Notes under the pieces: model-generated
Seen by the model: the letters and a program-made list of their open reading frames with translations, nothing else
Database searches by the model: none
Told to the model about the DNA's origin: nothing
Assembly: GCA_032433765.1 (NCBI GenBank)
Contig: JAVIAB010000008.1
Location: 44,189,097 to 44,253,096 of the forward strand
Length of the DNA: 64,000 nucleotides
Reading direction: 5' to 3'
Source: Megaustenia siamemsis
Taxonomy: Eukaryota; Mollusca; Gastropoda; Stylommatophora; Ariophantidae
In this document: piece by piece, positions 1 through 11,099 of the stretch
Position numbering within the stretch: the first letter of the stretch is position 1
How the letters are laid out: each line of letters opens with the position of its first letter
Program-made: the position numbers and the translations under genes

Positions 1-124
1 AGACTAACATACCAGCTTTGTGGATTAAACAAGACTAACATTTCAGCTTTGTGGATGAGACAAGAGTAACATAGCTTTGTGGATTAAACTAGACTAACAT
101 ACCAGCTTTGTGAATGAGATAAGA
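1..124. repeat. 31-bp minisatellite, four copies
   Basis: Four consecutive units of about 31 bp begin with AGACTAACAT or close variants and share the core CAGCTTTGTG. The third unit is 3 bp shorter. The array starts at the window edge and may extend to the left. Confidence 0.85.
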
Positions 125-264
125 CGCACTGTCAAAGGTCATTAACACAGATCTACTAGTGTTAGTTATAGTTTGCAATGATAACAGTGAGAAACTAAAC
201 AATTAATGTAGCATTTTGTGATTTAGAGTTAACCGACAGCTATTTTTGTGTATATTTGAACCAG

Positions 265-356
265 GCAAGGAGGAAAAGCTGCGAGAAATGTGCGATGAAC
301 TTCTTGGACCATTGTATAAATCACGAAGTTCCAAGACCTGGTCTCAACATGTACTC
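265..356 (+). CDS. Penultimate coding exon of an unidentified host gene
   Basis: An acceptor AG at 263-264 precedes a 92-bp exon and a GTGAGT donor follows at 357. The exon starts with two bases of a split codon and then encodes 30 residues beginning KEEKLREMCDELLGPLY and ending TWSQHVL. It ends in phase 0, matching the phase-0 start of the exon at 3107. The codons are balanced and hydrophilic/amphipathic, unlike the AT-rich flanks. The intron to the next exon is about 2.75 kb and contains a LINE-F relic and an R1 copy. I do not recognise the protein. Upstream exons lie outside the window. The boundaries are seen in the sequence; membership in one gene with the 3107 exon is inferred from phase and orientation. 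Confidence 0.6.
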
Positions 357-439
357 GTGAGTCTAGCTTTATATGTTCATGTTTTTTTAAATTTTTGTTT
401 CACTTGCCTTGTCTTTGATGAGACATTTTCTTTATAGTC

Positions 440-930
440 CTTTAGTATGTTTCTGTTCAACTTACATTTTTGCTGCAGTCTTTATTTTAGAAACATTTTT
501 TAATGCTTTAAATGTAAATTGTTCATCTTGATCCTTCCAGTGCTGCTGGACATCACATAGGGTTTGGGGTGTTTTTAGCCATGCATCTTTATTGTGGGCG
601 AGAGTTTCAATCTTGTCAAATGAGTCTATGCCTGCCAATTTTGCTTTTCTCATCGGTGTTCTTTTCAGTGTCTCTCTCAAAGTCTTCCTCTTGTTCTGTG
701 TATTGATGTTTCCCATAGAAGAGCCTGTTTTGAAATTCTTTTGTTGTCACTTCTCAACACATGCCTGACATGCCCTTCTTCTCCTCCTAACTGCATATAA
801 GATCATTGTTTGCATGGCCATTTACCATATCTCTATATTAGTCTTGAATTCATTTAATTTTACACAGAGTATCCTTCTGAGGCATTTGTCTTTGACATTA
901 TTTTTACAAATTGTTCATGGTAGAAGTAAA
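440..930 (-). mobile_element. LINE-F relic (RT C-terminal region), minus strand
   Basis: The minus strand reads RKTLRETLKRTPMRKAKLAG and then IDSFDKIETLAHNKDAW, the C-terminal pattern ([12 protein letters not shown], then [17 protein letters not shown]) seen in LINE-B of this window. The nucleotide sequence is shared at length with 34250-34745, including the segment around GAGTCTATGCCTGCCAA. It is an old, broken, 5'-truncated copy inside the intron of the left-hand gene. Confidence 0.65.
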
Positions 931-2440
931 ATATTTAAAACACAGAGAAAAAAAGCCATAGGGAGCTTATTTCTCATGTTGAACAATAGAGTTTGAATCA
1001 CATCTCCAGTCAGTTTCCAGAGCTGGAAAATAAATAAATGCCTGATCTGTGGTTAGTGAAAGAAAGAACATCTGAGGAGAGAGCATTGGCCTGTGCTTCC
1101 CTGAAAAATGTGCCCAAAAGAAATGCAGGCAATGCACTACACTTCACAGTCTCAGCAATGATATGTGATATTTTGTATTTTACTTTTAAAATATGTGAAG
1201 AGCATATGTCTGGATTAGGATACAAACAACAGACATATGTAACAGTGGTAAACTGAAGTGATATAATACTTGTTGAATTTGCTTGTTTAGTTCTACATAA
1301 AGTTTATCAGGCAAGTAACTTTAATAACTTTCTTTCCAAGATTTGTCCAACTTTTTGTTTTAAATAATAGAAATATATTTTTCAAAAGTAATGTCTGATA
1401 CATGCCATTGTTTTATATCTTGTGTTACAAACAGAACTTTGTCCTTTTCCTGTGAATTTCTGATAATAAAATATAAATATATATATATATAACATTTAAA
1501 TCAAAGTGTTTATTGATTTTTAAATTTTGATTAATATTTATTAAAAATTTTAAATGCTAAAAAAAGTGGAGCTCCTGCACTGGTTGTGTTTTTATATTTT
1601 CCCAACAAATCAAATATTACAATACATTAGTACAGTAAACAACTTTCTTCTTATATTTAGTGAGTTTAAATAAATTGAGATAATTGTTGATTTTTAAACA
1701 AGTTCATTTACATTTGATGAATATTTGTACCAAATTTGTTGCTGCTAATTTTGTCTATGTGCACTTGTTTCATTATCAATTTAGTTTCTTTTTTTTTGTA
1801 TTGACATCTGGTAAATTAAAAAGCACTACTCAGGTAGTACCAAAATTGGGCTAAATTTAGGTGTTTGTCATGTGGAGATAAAAAAGATAATTAATTTTTA
1901 TATTTTATTTTTATAAATTGTGGATTTTTTGTGCTAGTAAATTTTCAAAATAGTTATTATATGTTTATTCTTTGTCGCCACCGACAAAAATTATCGTGAA
2001 AATCCAACAAATTTAGTGGATTTGTGTGCTGAAAGTGTGACAGTGATATTTAATACGAAATATTATGACCTGATGCGATTAAGAAGCAGGAGAATATTAA
2101 GAGTTATACTGATGAGATATCTAGTGAGTCCATGAACATTTTAAATTTGTGTTTTTCACGTTTTCTTTACATTTGACAATCGATTTGAACACCTGAACTT
2201 TTAATTTACATTAGATTTCGTTTAATCTGAAACTTTGCCAATTTTCAACAATCAATTTTGGGTGTATGGGGCATTAAAAAAAATATTAATTTAAAAAAAA
2301 ACCCTTTTGCTGTTATTTATGCAGAGTTATCCCTCCTGTCTTAAAAAAAATATGGGAATGAAGATAATGCAGTGGCTTAGTAATGAAAGGATTAATCTTC
2401 ATAAAAGTTAGGTTATAGTATCATGTCCTTGAACTGTCAC
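931..2440. other. AT-rich intron sequence, nothing recognised
   Basis: Apart from a short (TA)n run near 1475-1492 and homopolymer tracts I see no coding pattern, RNA gene or repeat copy. Short open frames near 1010-1256 on both strands lack splice context and similarity. Confidence 0.5.
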
Positions 2441-2449
2441 ACAAATGAA

Positions 2450-2900
2450 TATTTAGCAGTTACAGAATGAACTCAGATTTTCTGTATCAGGTTGATTTAT
2501 GACCTGAAATTGACCACTTGCACCGGACGTGCTACTTTGTCTATTCAGATGGACGTCATAAATTCATAGTTTGTTCGGCTACTTCAAGCATTATTCGCTG
2601 AGTTTTCCAAGTCATAAGGAGTTGTTTGATGTCGCCGATGACCTAGAAAATTTCCCTGGTCAAAGAGAAAAAAAAATGAAAAACAACAAAATTTGTGTTG
2701 AAATTTTGTAATTTAAAAAAAAATAACTGGATCGTATCTCGCAAAATGGGGGAAAAAAAAATCCTACATTAATAAAAATAAATTAAGCACTCAGGGGTCA
2801 CCGGAAGTAGTAATTAGGAAGGTACTTGGAGGGGGTAATGTTTGAACACCTCAAACTATCAAATTTTGAAGAATTTGGTTTACACAAACTGTTCCAAAAT
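2450..2900 (+). repeat. Dispersed repeat R1, copy 1
   Basis: This stretch shares an ordered series of segments with the reverse complement of 4190-4770: a TCAGGTTGAT..ACCTGA block, then TTTCCCTGGTCA, then GTAATTAGGAAGGTAC followed by GGAGG and GGTAATGT. Other copies are at 39880-40380 (+) and 46517-47020 (-). The class is unknown. No long ORF is preserved. Confidence 0.65.
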
Positions 2901-3106
2901 TGTTGCCTAGACAACACACATAAACTGAAACTAGAAAAACCAGCAGAAGCTCCATTTTTAGACCATTATGTTGGAACATTTAGTGCTTTTATCACTATAA
3001 AGCTGTAGTTATACTATATGTATTCTTTTTTGTGTTCTTTCATTATAATAGCAATGTATAATTATTTTTATCCTGTTGACATATTCATGGCTGATACTTG
3101 TTACAG

Positions 3107-3223
3107 GGCATAGACAAGCATGTCATCCTGCGCAACACCTTGCCTTCCATTGGTGCAGATCTCAAATTCCAGCGTTTGTATACAGAGTATAAGGACCAGC
3201 TAGATTCATTGCAAAGCACTTAA
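3107..3223 (+). CDS. Last coding exon of the same unidentified gene
   Basis: An acceptor (TTACAG, 3101-3106) is followed by 38 codons and a TAA stop at 3221-3223. The residues start GIDKHVILRNTLPSIGAD and end YKDQLDSLQST. GC content is clearly higher than in the surrounding DNA. Joined to the 265-356 exon it gives a 68-residue C-terminus with alternating charged and hydrophobic positions, probably helical. No catalytic motif or family signature was recognised. A 3' UTR and overlapping AATAAA signals follow about 340 bp downstream. Confidence 0.65.
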   Translation, partial: GIDKHVILRNTLPSIGADLKFQRLYTEYKDQLDSLQST

Positions 3224-3561
3224 GAGGCCTTAATCTGTCCTGGACTTAGTGGTACTCAGTAACATTGTAAGAGTTGACCTACTAATGTTAAAAGCCCATA
3301 AACTGCTGTTAAAACAGACATAAGCGATACCATAATGAGAGTGGATGTATGGAGAGTGAGAGAGAGAGTGAGGGGTGATCATTTTGATGAATGAGTGGAG
3401 AGCTGCTGATGAAAGATTTAAAGTCATGTTATCAGTTTTTCAGTTTTATTGTTGTAGGTTATTAACTAAATAATTGTTCATATTCACATCAATGTACATT
3501 CTTCCATAGCTTACATCTTGTTAACATTTTTTTTTACATTTTTTATTTTTATTTTTTGTAA

Positions 3562-3572
3562 AATAAAATAAA
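3562..3572 (+). terminator. Candidate polyadenylation signals
   Basis: Two overlapping AATAAA hexamers lie about 340 bp after the TAA stop at 3223, in a T/A-rich stretch. The spacing suits a 3' UTR end, but in AT-rich DNA this hexamer is common by chance. Confidence 0.4.
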
Positions 3573-3814
3573 AAACACAATTGTTTGTGCAGACATGTAT
3601 CTAAGGACTGATGCACTTATACTGTATTGCCTTAGGTAAAAATAAGCTATTCCAAGATATACATAGAAATTTCAGTTACAAAATTATGTGTGGTCGTTTT
3701 TCAGATTAAAATCTGCTGGGTAGAAAAGGGCTAGTTTGTATATTTCAGATTTAAAGCAGATAAATATTAAATAGAATGTGACAAAAATGTTTTAAAACTT
3801 ATGTTACTCAAAGC

Positions 3815-4035
3815 ATTTGTGCAGTACCATTTGGTATTGGTATTTAGGTAATGTTCAAGTGTTAATGATAGCATGTTCACTCTGTAAACACCCACATGAA
3901 AAAGTGGAACATTACCTGTTTGACTGTCCAAAGCTTACCAATGTCAGAGCAACTTTACATCCTCAAAGTCCTGATAAATGGAATACCTTGTACAGAACTG
4001 CAAGGGAACTCAGAAATACCTGCATATATTATTAC
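3815..4035 (+). mobile_element. LINE C-terminal zinc-knuckle relic
   Basis: The frame reads CSLCKHPHEKVEHYLFDCPK, a CxxC...H...C arrangement like the one after the RNase H domain of I/jockey-type LINEs. A similar motif, [17 protein letters not shown], occurs at the C-terminus of LINE-E near 42100. A tail of (AAC)n follows at 4067-4084. The fragment is short and isolated. Confidence 0.5.
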
Positions 4036-4189
4036 ATGGCGTTATGCCATAGGGCTGGATCCATAATAACAACAACAACAACAAAGTGTTGATGATAACA
4101 TATTATCTTTAGAATTTGAAATATTTCTGAGTCTTTCCATAACAAGTGGGCGTATTCAACTCTAGATTATGGTACTGTCTTGAAAATTT

Positions 4190-4770
4190 CAGCATCAAAC
4201 ACAAATTCTTCCAAATTTGACATTTTACCATGGTCAGACATTACCCTCCTCCATGTACCTTCCTAATTACGACTTCTGGGTACCCCTGGGGTGTTGGTAT
4301 TGTTTCTATTGAAGGAGTATTTTGTTTAAAAATCATTTTGTGAGACATATTTTTTTTAACGAAAATAGAAAATTAACAATTTTCAAGAAATTAGTCATAT
4401 TTTCCTTTTTTTTTTTTTTTTTTTTTACTGTGACCAGGGAAACTTTCTGGTCACCAGCAACCCTTTGTGACTCAGGAAACAGTGAATAATGTTGTGAGGT
4501 AGCTGAACATACTCACAGACTTACTGCGACTGTATCGATAGACATTGTAACATGTCCGGTCCATGAGGTGAAACTCAGGTAATACATCAACCTGAGACAG
4601 GAATTCTGAGTTCCTGTGTTTTGCCTTGTGTGAACACACATGAGTGTGTCAAAAGTTACAGAGGAATTACTATTTTGAGAGCACCTAATGTTTCATTTAA
4701 GTGGTAGTAATTTTCACTACTGTATCGTAACTGGAAGGGTTACAAATAGGTATCATAGTAAAGAGTTAAT
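4190..4770 (-). repeat. Dispersed repeat R1, copy 2 (inverted)
   Basis: The reverse complement carries the same block order as 2450-2900, so the two copies form a loose inverted pair about 1.3 kb apart. The 4540-4765 part also matches 46517-46707 in the same orientation. Confidence 0.65.
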
Positions 4771-5209
4771 GAGAGCTAGATAAACTGGAGCACTAAATGT
4801 ACATCATGAACATCCCAGATTTAGTCCAGGAAACCAACAGTTTAACGACAAGTCTGGTCAGCACTCATGGGGTAAAACTGTAGGGAATTGTAAAGGTTCT
4901 AAATAATGCCTCTAGCATAGAAAATTGTGAGGGTGTGAATATTTTTTTTTAGGTCTTACAGTATTAGACCTCTGTATTCAAATCTGCCTTGACAAATTTC
5001 ACAAAAAGTGATACGACCAATTTGCAGGCTAGGTTGTAGTGTTAAAATTTTTTTTTTTATATAGGATAAAGAATTTTTAAAAATTGAGGATTTTAAAAAT
5101 AACTTTACATCTGGATTCTCATTATTACCAGTCTCGTTATAAGTGGATTCTACTGTACCTACTTGTCTGACCAGATTAGTTTACCTGTTTTGGGTTCATG
5201 AAGATGAAG

Positions 5210-5277
5210 TTGGTTTTAATTAATTCTAATTTATTGACATCAGTTGGTTTTAATTAATTCTAATTTATTGACATCAG
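5210..5277. repeat. Perfect 34-bp tandem duplication
   Basis: A 34-bp unit starting GTTGGTTTTAATTAATTC occurs twice back to back (5210-5243 and 5244-5277) with no differences visible, so it is recent. Confidence 0.9.
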
Positions 5278-5289
5278 CGGTTGGTTTTT

Positions 5290-6855
5290 AGGCCTCTGAC
5301 ATTGTTCCAGCATGTTCATTTCATTTCATTTATATTGTGGCAGATAACTAGTTTTGTAAAACCATGTTCTTCAGAAGTAATGAACAAAATAACCCCTGTT
5401 AAAACATGGGAAAGAAATTTTATACAAAATTAGCTTTCATTGTTGCAACTAGGATTGTATAGTAAGATCTTAGCAGAATATGTTGAGTTAACCATTACAT
5501 GAGGTAGAGAGTAATAATTAACTATTGGTGTTATGAAAAATTATCTATCATTGTTGATATATTTAAATGCTGTCAATTTCCAGGTGAGTATTCAGTCTAT
5601 TTTCTTGAGATTGCTGGATACGATCATGGAGAAAAGTGTATGACCAATTTGTGACAGAATGAACAATTGTTTTATATAAAGAAAGAAATGCCTCACAGAC
5701 AGAGAGTGACAGAAGTTGTAATGGATGAATTGCTTAGGTCAAAGGTTTTCTTCAAGAATGGTGTAAATAAAATCAGTGCAAAATAGTACATCAATTTGAT
5801 AAAGAATAACAGTCTTGAACACTCGATATAGCTGTCATACAAAACAAAGTCACAAATAACTGACTGAATAAATGACTGATAAACAAACAATAGATTAATG
5901 GCATGGAATGTTTTTTGAGACTTCATGATACTAAACCTTAGCATTAGTAGGTGAAATGACAAGTGCTATTCCTTATTTCTAACACTCCCTAGTTCTGTGA
6001 ATCTGGTACTTTGATTAAATTACGGCTTATTGTGATGTGTGATGTGTTTATAAATTAGGGAAATGTAAATTTAACATGAAATTTGAAAGTACCTTTTTTT
6101 TATTTTAATGGAAACACACACATCACAAACCCCCCCACCCACCAACCCCCAATCACATTTCCCTTTCTCCTGTGCCAAATACCTTATGTGTATCTTGTCT
6201 TGGGGAAGCACCTTAGATACTTGCAGAAAAACAACATGATTGAATGCCATAGGTAATAAAGCAAAGAAAATAGAAGATATAATTAGTTTAGGTTTTTTAA
6301 TGAGAATTTACAGAAAAGGTTAGGCAGAGAAGAAGGAAAAAACAAACTTTGAAAGAATAAAGATAAAGTATAATGTGGATTGTAAGTGAGAAATGTGTTT
6401 CAGAATGATTGACAAGTGTTGAATAGCTGTGACACACAAGAGTAACTAATGCATCTTAATAGGAATGTATTGTGTGTTTAAAAGTGCATTTGTTTTATGA
6501 GAGAGAATGAGATCTTGTTTGTAAATTACCACATTAATAAAGACAGAATTCACAAACATTGTTTACAGAGTTTTGTAATATTTGTACTTTAATTTATCAT
6601 TCCATGAAACCTGGACCTACTCAAACAGCTGAAAATGAAAAGAATTTCATCATTTAAAATGAAATGTTACAGAAGAATCCATCAATATCCTGGATAAATG
6701 TAAGAACAAACATAAGTATCTAACTAATGCTTGAAAATAAAAACAAATATATCAAACACCAAGATGGCTTTGGAAACAGAATAATGCATAGTATTGTTCC
6801 TGCAAAATGGAAGATGCAGTTCAAGACTATAGGAACAAGACATCAAAGACTCCTC
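5290..6855. other. Intergenic AT-rich DNA, nothing recognised
   Basis: No exon-like or repeat-family sequence was identified. A C-rich patch lies at 6131-6150. Confidence 0.45.
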
Positions 6856-6859
6856 ATAG

Positions 6860-6966
6860 TCTATACTCACTGACAATGCAAGATGTATACTCACTGACGA
6901 CAATGCAAGATGTATACTCACTGACAATGCAAGATGTATACTCACTGACAATGCAAGATGAAACAT
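6860..6966. repeat. 24-bp minisatellite
   Basis: About four units contain GTATACTCACTGACAATGCA; one unit has an extra trinucleotide (27 bp). Because 24 is divisible by three, the array stays open and translates as repeated VYSLTMQD, which explains the overlapping short ORFs here on both strands. I see no reason to call it a gene. Confidence 0.85.
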
Positions 6967-7278
6967 TCAGAATGGCAGTCAAAAGAACAAAGACCTTCTC
7001 CTCCTCTGATGATGAATTTGACATTTCTCCAGATATAACTTTATGAATCATCAATATTACAAATATGAATCTTTGACAAGGAGGATTAGTCAGTACATGG
7101 TCAAATCAAGGAGGAAATAATGTTAGGTTACTTTGAGATTGTAGAAAACTGACAGAATGAAATTTGGTCCACCAAAGCAATTCTGTACAACAAACTGTAG
7201 GGAAATCAGCAAAGAACTCAAATGCAGTGTCCTTTTCGTGACTCTTACTGAATTATATATGTATAGCAAAAGATGATC

Positions 7279-7554
7279 CGAACAGCGAAGCAAGCCCTCA
7301 TGTGGGAAACAACAGGTAGGAGGAAAAGAGGAAGACCCAGAGAGATACTGAGAAGAACATTGATGAGAGAGGCAAGAGCAGCAAGAATCTGCTCCCTCAA
7401 TGAGATAGAGCTGCTTGCACAGTACAGAGACAAATGGCGAGATTTGATAAAAGATCTTTACAAGGATTGAGAACTGCTAGAATAAAAATTTAGATAGGAG
7501 AAGGAGTATCTTGGTCTAAAATGACTACGGCTCGAAAGGTCAATAGATAGATAG
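7279..7554 (+). mobile_element. LINE-B, 5'-truncated, with 11-bp TSD
   Basis: The insert is bounded by AAAAGATGATC at 7268-7278 and 7555-7565. It encodes the RT C-terminus ([20 protein letters not shown], then [18 protein letters not shown]), stops near 7470, and ends in the family tail CTACGGCTCGAAAGGTCAAT plus (GATA)n. The perfect TSD indicates target-primed reverse transcription and a fairly young copy. Confidence 0.88.
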
Positions 7555-8129
7555 AAAAGATGATCACTGAAGATCTGTAATTAAAAAACCATTAACATTT
7601 GGAACTATGCATTAAGTTTATGGAGAAGATTGTTAGGATAGAAATGTCCAGATGCAAGAAAACAAAAATATGAAGTTCAAGGCAGAAAAAAACAAGCCAT
7701 GACCATAGACAGAAGACAGCAACAAAATCTGTAATAAAAACAAGAAATTAAATAAAGTGAAAGATTTTATGTATTAGGAAATTATAGTATTGTTAAACAG
7801 AAAAATAGATAACACATGTAAACCAAATAATTGGACAATGAACATCAGTTATAAACAAAAATAAACATGCTATGACTGGTGCATAAAGAACAATTTACAG
7901 CACAATTGTCAAATATGTACATCAACTGTAAAACAGTTAAGTAAGATCATAGTTAATAAATTGTTAAATATGTAAAGTAAATCTAAATATGATGAAATTT
8001 AAAAAGTAACCCCATTTTTTTTCTATGACCACAGCTGATAACAAATAGCAAACTCAGAAAAATAGGCATTAGAAGAAAAGTAGATGTCATGCCCATTTAT
8101 AAAACTATTGGTAGAGTATGTAGAGCACT

Positions 8130-8721
8130 CTGAGTAGTAATATAGATAAAGAGGGAGAAACAGAGAATGATACCAAAATAAGGATATCAAAAGCAAGAGG
8201 AGCTTTAGTTGCACTGGGAAACATATGGAAGTCCAAAGAAATTAGGTTAAATACAAAAATAAAAATTTTCAACTCCAATGTTAAGTCAGTCCTATTATAT
8301 GGCTGTGAAACATGGAGAACAACAAAATTGACAATCCTGAAGATACAGACTTTCATTAATGGATGCTTACGCAGAATAAAGGGATGGAAATGACAGGACA
8401 AAATCACTAACATAGAATTATGGAAATGTACCAGTCAAATACCAGTGGATAAAGAGATACAGTGAAGACGATGGTGCTGGATAGGACACACACTGAGGAA
8501 GCCAACTGAGAGTATTACACAACAGGCCCTTTTTTGGAATCCCCAGGGGAAAAGACAAAGAGGAAGACCAAGGAATTCGTGGAGAAGACAGATAGAAGCA
8601 GAGATGAAAATGATGGGGAAAACATGAAATGATCTTAAAAGAATGGCAAGAAACAGAACGACTTGGAAAGTGTTTGGTGAAGTCCTATGCACCACAGGGA
8701 GCTGAAAGGTAGAAGAAGAAG
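8130..8721 (+). mobile_element. LINE-A, 5'-truncated, with 12-bp TSD
   Basis: The insert is flanked by ATGTAGAGCACT at 8118-8129 and 8722-8733. It is collinear with 31245-31830 of the long LINE-A copy, covering the region after the RT palm, the [14 protein letters not shown] motif and the (GAA)n tail. Stops and substitutions break the frame. Confidence 0.9.
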
Positions 8722-8754
8722 ATGTAGAGCACTTGTTATTGACCAGAATGGCAG

Positions 8755-9130
8755 GGGTTAGGTGGTCTAGAGGTAAGATGTTGCCTCTGTAAAGGAATGT
8801 CCCTGGTTCAAATCCCACCACAGGTATTGGAAATTTTTCTCCTTGAACCCATGTTTTTTTTGGTAGCTTTACCCTGCCCTGTCTCTGGGTAGTGAGATGA
8901 GGTGTTGCCCTAGAAAATTGAAAAAACAGAAGGTCCTATGTGCACTTTGCGCACATTAAAGAACCCTTGGCAGCTAAAGTTGAAAATGGCCAAAAATGAC
9001 TTTTGCCCAGGGCAAAAATTAAGCAAATCTATCCATACTGAAGACTGATGTGTTTTGAGCTTAAAGATGCAAATATTGTTGCTTTGCAGTAACCTAGCAA
9101 CACAATGCACACTTCATGGGTGATCACTAA
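8755..9130 (+). mobile_element. SINE-3, tRNA-headed, near full length
   Basis: The head has an A-box-like TGGTCTAGAGGTAAG and a B box GGTTCAAATCCC at tRNA spacing. A central block containing CTCTGGGTAGTGAGAT follows, then TTAAAGAACCCTTGGCAG, then a 3' block ending GCACACTTCATGGGTGA. Related copies: 25845-26090, 11100-11525 (interrupted) and a 3' fragment at 22405-22480. It is a dispersed SINE rather than a functional tRNA gene because the acceptor stem is absent. Confidence 0.8.
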
Positions 9131-9296
9131 GAAGATCAGACAGGTCAAAGTTCAGTTCCAAGATGTGACAGATTTTATTCAGACTGATACAACTCAGAGT
9201 TCCCTCAATATTCCCTGAAAATAGGGTACCAGAGTTGTTTTTTTCTTGGAAAGTGGTGCAGCTGGCATAATACTGCCTACATCTTTATAATGTCAT

Positions 9297-9385
9297 TGGT
9301 CACAAAAATTTAGATAAGAGAAAGAGTATCTGGGTCTATGCCCTATGGGCTGGCTACGGCTCGAAAGATCAATAGATAGAAATAA
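9297..9385 (+). mobile_element. LINE-B 3' end only
   Basis: About 90 bp match the LINE-B tail: AAATTTAGATAAGAGAAAGA, GTCTATGCCCTATGGGC, CTACGGCTCGAAAG and a short GATA run. Confidence 0.8.
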
Positions 9386-9589
9386 CTATTAGATTACTTA
9401 TGCTGCTTGTTTCTTGTTTGGTTTGTTCAATGTTCTGATGGACCTATTTCAAAACACTTTGCTTTGTTGCATTTTTCACTAGCAAAACTGTAACATACGC
9501 TTTTGTATTATTTTTGCCTTTTGGCTCAGCTTTACTGCAGCTTGGCACGTTTGTATAATTAAATATTGTATTATATACACTTTTGGAGG

Positions 9590-9895
9590 CGAAGGTGTGC
9601 CTACCAGCACCAGAGCTGGAAGTTGTCAGCGACCCACAGCTGATGGCTCGCGCCAGGATCTGTGAACCAAAACCATCCAGACCCTGCTCCACCTCTCCGT
9701 GGTGCCTCCAGTAACAGACTAACCTGTCTAGTCTGGCCAAGCGTGCAGGGATCGAAGAAGGAAGACAACCCGGTACTCAAAAATGTCATGCTGAAGTTGG
9801 ATGTGTTGGGCCGAAAGGCGCAAATATAACAGTTATACTGCAAACCACAACACAACGCAGGCACGTCCACTACGTCCTTGTAAGGGCGGATGATG
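9590..9895 (+). repeat. Dispersed repeat R2, copy 1
   Basis: A relatively GC-rich 300-bp unit contains GAGCTGGAAGTTGTCAGCGA, CATGCTGAAGTTGGATGTG, TTGGGCCGAAAGGCGCAAAT and CTGCAAACCACAAC. Diverged copies are at 33890-34075 and 37195-37405, all in the same orientation. It is probably a SINE or a LINE 3' end. No TSD was identified. Confidence 0.7.
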
Positions 9896-10194
9896 AAGAA
9901 GAATATTCTAGTCTACTACGATACTCTAGAATACTTTAGTCATCGGGCGAACGCAAAAAGCCTTAATTCACATGTTTAAAACTTTAAAATTCTTTAATGA
10001 ATGAGAAACCATTAATTTTGGTTAAAAAGACAACCATATCTGCCTTATAGCTGTTTCTCACCAGTCAGAATTTTTAAAAATATGTTTTTGGAAAAATACA
10101 ACTAATTGACTAAATTATAATTTTGAAGTCTGCGGATTCCCAAAAGGGCTCAATCTCTTATGGTTAACATTGAAGAGTTTGGATATTTATTGTT

Positions 10195-10800
10195 CTTCTT
10201 TTCTCTTTTCACTGATCCTAAACTGTGTCATGGTTTATATCATTTGTCGTTCTTGAGCTGCTCGAATTGTCTGAATTAGTGATTTCCCTTTGTTGTTACA
10301 TGTCTCTGTCACTGCATCTATCCATCTTCTTCTGGGTCTTCCTCTTGGTCTTTTTCCATGCATTCTCGAGAAGAACGTCCTTGATGGTGATTGGTAAGGG
10401 TTCATTCTGACTAGGTGGCCAAACCATTTAAATTGTTGTTGTTCTATATATTCTTGGCAAGGTTTTGTTCCTACCGTTTTTCTTATGGTTTCATTTGGTA
10501 TTCTATCTCTTCTTGTGTTGTTTGTTACTTTTTTCAAGCATCGTATCTCATATGTATTGATCTTTATTAAATGGGATTTAGAAAGGGTCCATGTTTGACT
10601 TTCATAGCACAAAGTTGGTATGAAAATGCTATTTATTATTTGTTGTTTAGCTGGCATAGAAATGTTTGGATGTCTTAGCAATGATGAAAGCTGGTATGTG
10701 ACAGCATTTGCTTTTTGTATTCTCATGTCAATTTCTCTGTCTAGTTTTCCATCTTCTGTGAACATTGTGCCTAAATACTTGAATTCCTCTACTTGTTTTA
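10195..10800 (-). mobile_element. LINE-G RT C-terminal fragment
   Basis: A 176-residue minus-strand frame (10765-10235) reads EDGKLDREIDMRIQKANAVT, then an HPNISMPAKQQIINSIFIP region, then [16 protein letters not shown]. This is the thumb/C-terminal part of a non-LTR reverse transcriptase after the YADD/FADD palm, which is missing. Same family as 13785-14345 and 36130-36530. The frame is open over this stretch, so the copy is moderately young. Confidence 0.85.
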
Positions 10801-11099
10801 TTTCTTTATCTTTGAAAAAAATATTTATGGTTATTGTAGCTTATTTGCTTATACATATTCCAGATCCTTTCTCTGACTCCCTTCTTATCCCAAACTTGAT
10901 TTCTAACTGCCATAATTTTTAAAATAAATGAATTCTCATGTCAGCCACAGGTAAGCCATACTGGAAATAATTTATTGTATCTCTGTTATGAAAAATAAAC
11001 AGGTTAATTTATCTAACACATATCCAGCAAGAGACCCACAGCTGAACAAGAACTCATTACACCTCCCTGTGGGCTTCCTTGTAGCAGCTTGTGTCAAAA

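Noticed and set aside
1010..1256. ORFs of 71-72 codons on both strands
   Set aside because: No splice signals in phase with neighbouring exons, no recognised pattern, intronic position.
6724..7054. Overlapping 66-80 codon ORFs on both strands
   Set aside because: They come from the 24-bp minisatellite, whose unit is a multiple of three and stays open in several frames.
8762..8825. Possible tRNA gene (A and B boxes)
   Set aside because: The acceptor stem does not pair, and the sequence continues into a dispersed repeat body shared with 11100 and 25845: it is a SINE head.
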